Below are positions 1-5,972 of a DNA stretch of 12,348 nt, one piece after another. A program made the position numbers and the translations under genes. Position 1 is the stretch's first letter. Each line of letters starts with the position of its first letter. The stretch is from Candidatus Eiseniibacteriota bacterium (GTDB lineage Bacteria > Eisenbacteria > RBG-16-71-46), in contig VBPB01000110.1 of the NCBI GenBank assembly GCA_005893365.1, positions 1-12,348 of the forward strand, read 5' to 3'. The notes under the pieces were generated by a model. The model had not been told where the DNA came from and did not search any database. It saw nothing but the letters and a program-made list of their open reading frames with translations.

Positions 1-371
<371 letters not shown>

Positions 372-430
372 TTTTTCTAAAGTGCGTTTTCTGTGTAGCC
401 CGCGTCTCGTATGTCGATTGTCATCCTTTT

Positions 431-546
<116 letters not shown>

Positions 547-555
547 TTTTTCTAC

Positions 556-597
556 GAAGCCCCGGTCCCCGGCGAGGGATCGGGGCTTCTGTCTTTC
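556..597 (+). terminator. rRNA operon terminator hairpin
   Basis: A 14-bp uninterrupted stem (556-569 with 576-589, one G-T wobble) has a six-base loop CGGCGA. The run TTCTGTCTTT (587-596) overlaps and follows its 3' side. It lies ten bases after the 5S 3' end. This is a classic intrinsic terminator ending the rRNA transcript. Confidence 0.9.
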
Positions 598-625
598 CGC
601 CCGTGAGCACCGAGCCCGGTGGCGG

Positions 626-784
626 GCTGGCCGAGCCCGGGCAGGCGCGTGCGGTGGGCATACCGCCGCGCCTGAGGCGCGCACGCCCGCCCGGGCAGCG
701 GCGCGTGGCGGGCGTACCACCGCGTCCTGCGGCGCGCTGGCCGCGCCCGGGCAGCGACGTGCGCAGGGGCGTACCGCGGCGTCC
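626..784. repeat. Three imperfect tandem copies of a 54-56 bp GC-rich unit
   Basis: The units are about 626-679, 680-735 and 736-784 (the last shorter). Each contains GCCCGGGCAG (635-644, 689-698, 745-754) and then GGGC[A/G]TACC (656-664, 710-718, 767-775). Copies 1 and 3 share GCTGGCCG[A/C]GCCCGGGCAG with one mismatch over 19 bases. Copy 1 can form a small hairpin, GCGGT (651-655) with ACCGC (662-666). The spacing of 54-57 bases and the divergence between copies suggest an old tandem duplication, not a CRISPR. Confidence 0.75.
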
Positions 785-956
785 ATGTTCTGGTCATCGG
801 AAGCGCCGCACCAACACAGCGCAGCGCCCGAGTCCATTGGGGATACGGCATATAGCCGGCCCGGCCGGCCGCCAGCCATCGGGGCACGGCGGGTGCTTTG
901 CATAAGGAGTGGCCCAACAACCCTTTCGAGTATCGTGGGCCGCGTTCCTGGCCCTT

Positions 957-961
957 GGAGG
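957..961 (+). promoter_or_regulatory. Shine-Dalgarno site that decides the start at 966
   Basis: GGAGG lies four bases before the ATG at 966. The upstream alternative GTG at 909 has its purine run (AAGGAG, 904-909) touching the start codon, which is too close to work. The choice of 966 also puts a standard signal peptide at the very N-terminus. Confidence 0.6.
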
Positions 962-965
962 CTCG

Positions 966-1757
966 ATGATCCCGCGGCGATGGACCCTGATGACGCTCCT
1001 GGCGGTCGTGCTCGCGGGCAACGCCGTGCCGGCGTTGGCGCAGACGCACGATGACGTCCTGGTGGCGATCGAGCGCACCGACGACGTGATCGCGCGCGCG
1101 CAGGACATCGTCGGCGCCTCCGACAACCGCGAGGCGCAGGGCGAGCTGACGCTGGCGGTGGATCTCCAGGCCAACGCCCGGGTCGAGTTCACGGCGGGCC
1201 ACGACCTGCGCGCCCTCGATCTCACCCGCCGGGCGCGCCTCCATGCCGAGAAGGCGATCGCCCTGATCAACGGGCTGCCCGACCCGGATCGCGTCCTGGT
1301 CCAGCTCGAGCGCACGCGTGAGCTGCTCGACCGCACCCGCGAGCGGCTGGCGGACTGCGACATCGACCGGGCCCGCGCCATGCTGAGGGCGGCACTCGAG
1401 ATGCAGGTGCGCGCGGAGGGCGCGTCGCAGGAGGGCCGCTATCTGGCGGCGCTGCGTCTCACCATGAGCGCGCGCGAGCGGGCGCTGCGGGCGCTCCGGC
1501 TGTGCAATCTCGAGGACAACCTCCACGACGCGGCCGAGCGTGCCCTCGCCCGCACCGACGAGCTGATCGCCCATGCAAGGGATCTCGTGGCCGAGCACGG
1601 CAGCGACCCGGCGCGCGCGGCGCTCAACCGCGCGGTCGAGCTCGAGACCGAGGCGACGGCGCAGTTCCGGGCCGACCATCTCGAGGCGAGCCTCAAGCTG
1701 ACGCAGTCCGCCCGCACCTTCGCCCACCGCGCCATCCGACTGACCGGGGCCCGTTGA
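966..1757 (+). CDS. Secreted all-helical protein with three 71-residue repeats, function unknown
   Basis: The product is 263 residues from the ATG at 966. Residues 1-25 are a clear signal peptide (positively charged start, hydrophobic core, cleavage after ALA), so the protein is exported. There is no lipobox cysteine and no further membrane segment. The mature part is almost entirely predicted amphipathic helix, rich in Ala, Arg, Glu and Leu. It consists of three gap-free homologous units at residues 31-101, 110-180 and 190-260. Each unit begins near an (E/A)RT motif (37-38, 116-117, 196-197) and ends with LTxxARxxAxxAxxL (starting 86, 165, 245). The linkers are eight or nine residues. I do not recognise the family. 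A periplasmic helical-bundle scaffold or adaptor is a guess from the architecture alone. A barrel-type protein follows 53 bases downstream on the same strand, with a hairpin between the two. A longer start at GTG 909 is possible but less likely. Confidence 0.8.
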   Translation: MIPRRWTLMTLLAVVLAGNAVPALAQTHDDVLVAIERTDDVIARAQDIVGASDNREAQGELTLAVDLQANARVEFTAGHDLRALDLTRRARLHAEKAIALINGLPDPDRVLVQLERTRELLDRTRERLADCDIDRARAMLRAALEMQVRAEGASQEGRYLAALRLTMSARERALRALRLCNLEDNLHDAAERALARTDELIAHARDLVAEHGSDPARAALNRAVELETEATAQFRADHLEASLKLTQSARTFAHRAIRLTGAR

Positions 1758-1778
1758 GGGGGCGGTCCTGCGCCCCCT
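1757..1778 (+). terminator. Hairpin directly after the repeat-protein stop codon
   Basis: AGGGGGCG (1757-1764) pairs perfectly with CGCCCCCT (1771-1778) around a six-base loop; the first base belongs to the stop codon. No T-run follows, so it may be a weak or Rho-assisted terminator, or an mRNA-stabilising hairpin that tunes expression of the next gene. Confidence 0.45.
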
Positions 1779-1810
1779 GACGACAGGCCGATGACCGCGC
1801 CGGCACGGGA

Positions 1811-3247
1811 TTGAGCGGCCGCGAGCATCGGATGGAAGGCGGGCCCGGGACGGCCTGGCGGCTGCCCGGCGCCCACGCGTCTCGCCACGGGGCCATCGAG
1901 CGTGCCCGGCCCGGCGCCCAAGCGCATCGCCATGGCGGCCGGCGCTGCATCTTCGTCCTGGCGCTGGTGCTCCTCGGCGCCGGCCTGTCCGCGGCCGCGC
2001 GCGCGGGCGAGCCGGGTCCCGACACGATGCGCGTCCGGATCGAGACCGGGGCCGGCACCGACCTCACCAACGAGCTCTACTACCAGGACGCCTTCCTCGA
2101 CACCACGTTCCTCGGGCGCCAGCGGGTGAGCACGCCCGAGGCCCGCTACGCCGGGATCCTGGTGGCAGCCGTCGAGGGCACGCGCGGCGAGCGGCGCGTG
2201 GTCTACCAGCTGCGGAACGAGCTCAGCCTCGGCGACCGGATCCAGCGCGACGGCTTCACGCTCAACTGGCGGGACGACTTCGCGGAAGGCTGGCGGCTCG
2301 CGCTCCTGCCGTCGATCGAGTGGCGGCACGATCAGACGTTCGGGCGCGACGAGCAGGAGTGGCGCGGGGCGGCGCGTGGGCGCCTCCGCCGCGACCTCTC
2401 GGAGGCCACCACCGCCGAGCTGGGGCTCGCCGGCGACGTCCTGCGGGCGGGCGGCCCGGGCTCCGAGTTCCTCCTCGACCGCGACGCCGGCCGGGCCTCG
2501 CTCGCCTTCGATCACCTGGGCCTGCTGGGGGACGAGTGGCGGCTCGGCTACGCGCTGGCGATCCGGGCGTTCCCCGACTCCACGGCGCGCGACCACCTCG
2601 AGCACGAGTGGGAGGGGCGCTGGCGGCACCCGTTCCTCGACCGCGGCGCGATCGCCTTCGAGACCGGCGGTCACCGGCGCCAGACCCGGAAACCGGCACG
2701 CGACAGCCGCGACGCGTTCTGGGACGAGGCCGCGTCGCTCGAGGGCGAGGTACGCGTGGCGTCGCGGTGGGGGCTTAGGTCGCGGGCCGAGGTCGAGGCG
2801 ATGCAGTACGACCGACCGGACAGCACCAGCTTCTTCGACTACACGATCGTGCGCGGCCGGCTGGCCGTCCGCTACGAGCTCGAGGGGCGCTGGTCGCTGG
2901 GCCTGGGCCCGCGCGGCGAGATCCTGTCGAGCCGGCTCGCCCCCGGCGAGGGGTACCACGAGATCGGCGGCGCGCTCGAGTTCGAGCGACTGGGCGCCGG
3001 CGCCCTCTGGTCGCTGACGCCGGCCGCCGGCTGGCGCGAGTACGACCACGCGCCGGACGTGGGCGTCCTGCTCGACCTGCACTCCTCGTTCGCCTTCTAC
3101 GAGCTCGACGGCTTCGTGGACCAGCGGCTGCCGGGGCGGCTCAGCCTGCGCGCCACCACCTCGCTGCGCTACGAGCGGCACACGGATCCCTCCGAGGACG
3201 GGGCGAGCCTCTACCTGTCGCTCGAGCTGCGCTGGCTCGCCCGCTGA
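1811..3247 (+). CDS. Predicted outer-membrane beta-barrel protein, function unknown
   Basis: The product is 478 residues from TTG 1811, or 471 from ATG 1832. After a basic leader there is a hydrophobic signal core (residues 46-60 in TTG numbering) with likely cleavage after ARA at 65. The mature chain has no long hydrophobic helix. It is a series of alternating polar/hydrophobic strands rich in Trp, Tyr, Arg and Leu, separated by acidic turns, and it ends in a strand LYLSLELRWLAR. This pattern is typical of a Gram-negative outer-membrane barrel, but I cannot name the family or a substrate. The 38-45 residue leader before the signal core is unusually long. In this frame there is no ATG, GTG or TTG between 1832 and the hydrophobic core itself, so either the leader is real or the start involves a rare codon or a sequence error. 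Neither start has a good Shine-Dalgarno site. The gene lies between the repeat protein and sppA, all on the same strand. Confidence 0.75.
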   Translation: MSGREHRMEGGPGTAWRLPGAHASRHGAIERARPGAQAHRHGGRRCIFVLALVLLGAGLSAAARAGEPGPDTMRVRIETGAGTDLTNELYYQDAFLDTTFLGRQRVSTPEARYAGILVAAVEGTRGERRVVYQLRNELSLGDRIQRDGFTLNWRDDFAEGWRLALLPSIEWRHDQTFGRDEQEWRGAARGRLRRDLSEATTAELGLAGDVLRAGGPGSEFLLDRDAGRASLAFDHLGLLGDEWRLGYALAIRAFPDSTARDHLEHEWEGRWRHPFLDRGAIAFETGGHRRQTRKPARDSRDAFWDEAASLEGEVRVASRWGLRSRAEVEAMQYDRPDSTSFFDYTIVRGRLAVRYELEGRWSLGLGPRGEILSSRLAPGEGYHEIGGALEFERLGAGALWSLTPAAGWREYDHAPDVGVLLDLHSSFAFYELDGFVDQRLPGRLSLRATTSLRYERHTDPSEDGASLYLSLELRWLAR

Positions 3248-3268
3248 GCGCCGTCCGGCGCCCACCGG

Positions 3269-3297
3269 TTGTCCCGGCGGGCCGCCCCCCGTACACT
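3269..3297 (+). promoter_or_regulatory. Candidate sigma-70 type promoter for sppA
   Basis: TTGTCC (3269-3274) and TACACT (3292-3297) are separated by exactly 17 bases, and each matches four of six consensus positions. Transcription would start near 3304, about 30 bases before the sppA ATG. It lies in the 86-base gap after the barrel gene, so sppA may be transcribed on its own. Confidence 0.45.
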
Positions 3298-3333
3298 CGC
3301 GCCTCGCCGCATCCACCATCGGAAGGGAGGCCC

Positions 3334-5070
3334 ATGTCGTCGCGTCGCGCCGTTCTAGTGTTCGTCGTGCTGATCGCGGTGCTGGGAGCGTCGGTCCTGA
3401 TCGCGGTGCTCGCGATCCAGGGACCGTCGCGCCCGACGCCGGCCTCCACCGTGCTCATCTTCAACGTGCCGTCCCAGGTCGAGGAATCGCATCCGCCCGC
3501 CAACGGCGTGTTCGACCTGCTGCGGTCCGGCCGGCCGACGGTCTGGGCGCTGGCCCACGGGCTCAGGCACGCGGCCACCGATCCGCACATCGTCGCCCTC
3601 GTCCTCCACATCGACGACGTCGAGTGGGGCTGGGCCAAGGTCGCGGAGATTCGCGACGCGGTGGCGGAGTTCCGGCGCGTGGGCAAGCCGGTCTACGCGT
3701 CGCTCTCGGGCGGCGGCGAGCACGAGTACCTGCTCGCCTCGATCGCCGACACGATCGCCTGTCCGCCGCTGGGCCTGCTCCAGCTCGATGGCCTGACGGC
3801 CTCCGCCCTCTTCCTGCGCGGGACGTTCGACAAGGTCGGCATCACGCCCAACTTCGCCCAGGCCGGGCGCTTCAAGTCCGCCACCGAGATGTGGATGCGC
3901 ACCGGCATGTCGCCGCCCGCCCGCGAGGCGCTCGAGGAGCTGGTCGACGACGCCTATGGCTTGTTCGCCGACAGCGTGGGGCGGGCGCGCGACCTCCCGC
4001 CCGACTCCGTCAAGCGCCTGCTCGACGACGGGCCCTACGGCGCGCGCGAGGCGCGGGCGTGCGGCCTGATCGACACCCTGCTCCACCGTCCCGAGGTGGA
4101 CACGCTCGCGGTCCATCGCGGTGGCGGCCGCCGGCCGACGCTCACGCTCACCCGCTACCTCGACCGCATCGACTCGCCGCGCGTGGGGCCCCACATCGCG
4201 CTGATCACGGCGGCCGGGACCATCGCCGACGGACGCAGCCGCGGCGGGCCGGGGGAGGGCGACGTGCTCGGGTCGGAGACGATCATCAAGGCGCTGCGCG
4301 ACGTGGCCGGGCGGCATTCGATCCGCGGCGTCGTGCTGCGCATCGACAGCCCGGGCGGCTCGGCCCAGGCCGCCGACGACATCTGGCGCGAGGTCAAGCG
4401 CTGTGCCGCGCGCAAGCCGCTGGTCGTGAGCATGTCGGACCTGGCGGCGTCGGGCGGCTACTACATCGCCGCCCCCGCGGACAGCATCGTCGCCGAGCCC
4501 GGGACGCTCACCGGCTCGATCGGCGCCTTCGGGGGCAAGCTCAACCTGCTCGGCCTCTACCACAAGCTGGGACTCAACGTGGAGACCGTCTCACGAGGGC
4601 GCCACGCGGAGATGTTCTCGCCGTATCGCGACTTCACCGTCGAGGAGGCGGGCCGGTTCCAGAGCCAGATGGACGAGGTCTACCGCGTGTTCCTGAGCCG
4701 GGTCTCCGAGGGCCGGCATCAGCCGACGGCGGCCGTCGACTCGGTGGGGCAGGGCCACGTGTGGACCGGGCTCGCCGCGCGCCGCCTCGGTCTGGTGGAC
4801 GGCCTGGGCGGCATCGATCGCGCGGTCCAGATGGCCCGCCGGCGGGCCGGGATCGCCGACGACGAGGAGGTGACGGTCGACGTGGTCCCGCGGCCCGAGC
4901 GGACCTTCCTCCAGGGCATGCTCGCCGACCTGATCGACGAGGACGGCACCGACGAGGACGCCAACGGGGCGATGAGCCTGCCGCCCGTGGTCCAGGCCTG
5001 GCTCGCGGCCGCGACCTTCCCCTCCGGCGTGGCGCTCACGCTGATGCCCTGGAGCATCGAGTTCCGCTGA
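3334..5070 (+). CDS. sppA: Signal peptide peptidase SppA, long two-domain type (peptidase family S49)
   Basis: This membrane-bound serine protease degrades cleaved signal peptides left in the inner membrane. The product is 578 residues, close to the 67-kDa E. coli type and about twice the short Bacillus type. Residues 6-29 form a single N-terminal membrane anchor. Two tandem S49 domains follow. The first carries the general-base lysine in GRFKSATE (K181). The second carries the RIDSPGGS strand-turn (336-343) and the nucleophile in DLAASGGYY (S373), followed by GTLTGSIG. The Ser-Lys dyad that the family builds across its two domains is therefore intact. The start ATG has an AAGGGAGG site just upstream (3323-3330). 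The C-terminal tail (about 515-578) is acidic and then hydrophobic and is not part of the conserved core. A convergent terminator hairpin follows. Confidence 0.93.
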   Translation: MSSRRAVLVFVVLIAVLGASVLIAVLAIQGPSRPTPASTVLIFNVPSQVEESHPPANGVFDLLRSGRPTVWALAHGLRHAATDPHIVALVLHIDDVEWGWAKVAEIRDAVAEFRRVGKPVYASLSGGGEHEYLLASIADTIACPPLGLLQLDGLTASALFLRGTFDKVGITPNFAQAGRFKSATEMWMRTGMSPPAREALEELVDDAYGLFADSVGRARDLPPDSVKRLLDDGPYGAREARACGLIDTLLHRPEVDTLAVHRGGGRRPTLTLTRYLDRIDSPRVGPHIALITAAGTIADGRSRGGPGEGDVLGSETIIKALRDVAGRHSIRGVVLRIDSPGGSAQAADDIWREVKRCAARKPLVVSMSDLAASGGYYIAAPADSIVAEPGTLTGSIGAFGGKLNLLGLYHKLGLNVETVSRGRHAEMFSPYRDFTVEEAGRFQSQMDEVYRVFLSRVSEGRHQPTAAVDSVGQGHVWTGLAARRLGLVDGLGGIDRAVQMARRRAGIADDEEVTVDVVPRPERTFLQGMLADLIDEDGTDEDANGAMSLPPVVQAWLAAATFPSGVALTLMPWSIEFR

Positions 5071-5111
5071 GCGGCCCCCGGCCGCCGCCATCCCTGCGGC
5101 CCGAAAACGAC

Positions 5112-5144
5112 GCGAGGGGCGGACCGTGGTGGCCCGCCCCTCGC
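5112..5144. terminator. Bidirectional terminator between convergent sppA and cytochrome gene
   Basis: GCGAGGGGCGG (5112-5122) pairs perfectly over 11 bases with CCGCCCCTCGC (5134-5144), leaving an 11-base loop. On the minus strand the stem is followed by GTCGTTTTC, giving a short T-run suited to ending the cytochrome transcript. On the plus strand no T-run follows, so termination of sppA there would be weaker. Confidence 0.7.
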
Positions 5145-5159
5145 TGGGTACGGCAGCGC

Positions 5160-5549
5160 CTACTTCTTGGGCTTGAACGTCTTGATGTAGGCGATCAGGT
5201 TCTCGATGTCGGGCGGCTTGATCTGGCCGCTCTTGCCCCAGGCGACCATGCCGGACTTGATCTTCCCGTTGGTGATGCAGTCGCGGAAGTAGTCATCGGT
5301 GGCGCGCTTCGGGTCCGCCCAGGTCTTGGGGTCCCTGAAGTTGGGCGTCGGGTTGCCGGTCAGCTTCACCCCGCCGGACCCGTCGGCCTTGTGGCAGACG
5401 ATGCAGTTCTTCATGAACAGGGGCTTGCCCAGGGCGGGGTTGCCCTTGGTCGGGGCGGCGGAGGCTTGGTCGAAGACGATCGTCGCTCCCGCTGCGCTCA
5501 AGACGACCAGCGCGGCGGCGAGGCCTCTCACCAGGGTGAAGCGCTTCAT
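5160..5549 (-). CDS. Periplasmic monohaem c-type cytochrome
   Basis: The product is a 129-residue electron-transfer protein. Residues 1-31 are a signal peptide (basic start, hydrophobic core, cleavage after ASA). The mature domain has one covalent haem site CIVCH (C49, C52, H53) near its start, as in class I cytochromes c. M101 in SGMVAWG is the likely sixth ligand, and a C-terminal helix (IENLIAYIKTF) packs in the usual place. C91 is an extra cysteine outside the haem site. The start at 5549 is preferred over a longer frame to 5600, because AAAGGAG (5556-5562 on the complement) is six bases upstream and the signal peptide then begins the protein. No oxidase, reductase or cytochrome-maturation gene is adjacent, so its partner cannot be named. 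It is transcribed convergently to sppA and divergently from the EF-G-like gene. Confidence 0.92.
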   Translation of the reverse strand: MKRFTLVRGLAAALVVLSAAGATIVFDQASAAPTKGNPALGKPLFMKNCIVCHKADGSGGVKLTGNPTPNFRDPKTWADPKRATDDYFRDCITNGKIKSGMVAWGKSGQIKPPDIENLIAYIKTFKPKK

Positions 5550-5611
5550 CGACGACTCCTTTCGGGGTCCGGGCCGGGGGGACGGAGCGTTACTGATCAT
5601 TGAGCCGACGA

Positions 5612-5640
5612 AGATTAGCGGCAGGCGCGATTACGGTCAA
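5612..5640 (-). promoter_or_regulatory. Candidate sigma-70 type promoter for the cytochrome gene
   Basis: Read on the minus strand, TTGACC (5635-5640) is followed after 17 bases by TAATCT (5612-5617). An overlapping GCTAAT (5614-5619) fits the -10 consensus better but with a 15-base spacer. The -35 box matches five of six positions. The leader would be about 55 bases, ending in a good ribosome site and the start at 5549. Confidence 0.45.
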
Positions 5641-5816
5641 ACCGCCGCCGGCCGCGCACGCCGCTCTTCCCGGCGCCCGGCTCGGCGTTCCACCCGCGTC
5701 TCGCCAACGCTCGCCCGACACCGCCGCGGTGAGACACCGCGCCGCGGGGAGGCGAGCCATCACCTGAGATGTCGCAAGGACCGTGCGGGGACCAGGTGAG
5801 ACGATGTCGCGATGTC

Positions 5817-5846
5817 TTGACCCCCGTCTGCGGCGGGTGTTAGATT
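5817..5846 (+). promoter_or_regulatory. Candidate promoter of the EF-G-like/yebC/ruvCAB/queA operon
   Basis: TTGACC (5817-5822, five of six to consensus) and TAGATT (5841-5846, four of six) are separated by 18 bases. Transcription would begin near 5853, leaving a leader of about 120 bases before the TTG start at 5973. Two GATGTC copies (5803-5808, 5811-5816) abut the -35 box. It lies before the first gene of the cluster, where a promoter is required. Confidence 0.5.
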
Positions 5847-5959
5847 TCGACTTTGCATCGTTTTACGCGGCATCGGTCGCCTCGGGCGACGCGCTCATCC
5901 CCCGGCCCCGAACGCCCTCCGGTCAATCCCGATCGTCGCATCACCGTCCCACCCGTGGC

Positions 5960-5966
5960 GGGGAGG
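5960..5966 (+). promoter_or_regulatory. Strong Shine-Dalgarno site that fixes a TTG start
   Basis: GGGGAGG lies six bases before the TTG at 5973. No ATG or GTG in that frame is as well placed, and the family's N-terminus (a short leader and then the P-loop strand) begins right here. The 40 codons that could be added upstream are low-complexity and would begin at the predicted transcription start. Confidence 0.75.
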
Positions 5967-5972
5967 TGTCTC

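Larger units (their letters stand above)
598..965. other. Gene-free stretch between rRNA operon and first protein gene
   Basis: About 370 bases carry no convincing gene. The open frames here on either strand run through repeats or continue as antisense of the next gene, and their translations are Pro/Arg/Ala-rich and low in complexity. The stretch holds the tandem repeat at 626-784. The part from 785 to 965 is unique sequence with a small AT-richer spot (CATATAG, 849-855), but I could not pair that with a good -35 box. No tRNA fold was seen. Confidence 0.7.
5550..5972. other. Divergent intergenic region between cytochrome and EF-G-like genes
   Basis: These 423 bases hold the promoters for both flanking genes (separate entries) and no convincing gene. 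Open frames that cross it are extensions or shadows of the neighbours. The middle part has small repeats: GACACCGC at 5717-5724 and 5733-5740, the palindrome ACCGCCGCGGT at 5720-5730, and three GATGTC copies at 5768, 5803 and 5811. The 120 or so bases before the TTG at 5973 would be 5' leader of the operon mRNA. I found no recognisable riboswitch. Confidence 0.65.

Noticed and set aside
372..430. A tRNA in the 23S-5S spacer
   Set aside because: The spacer is under 60 bases and shows no T-loop or cloverleaf pairing.
626..784. CRISPR array
   Set aside because: The units are contiguous, diverged tandem copies without unique spacers, and no cas gene is present.
909..965. GTG start at 909 for the repeat protein
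   Set aside because: The purine-rich site touches the start codon, the added residues precede a normal signal peptide, and ATG 966 has GGAGG at a usable distance.
3248..3261. Terminator after the barrel gene (GCGCC/GGCGC hairpin)
   Set aside because: The stem is only five base pairs with no T-run, so it cannot be told from chance in such GC-rich DNA.
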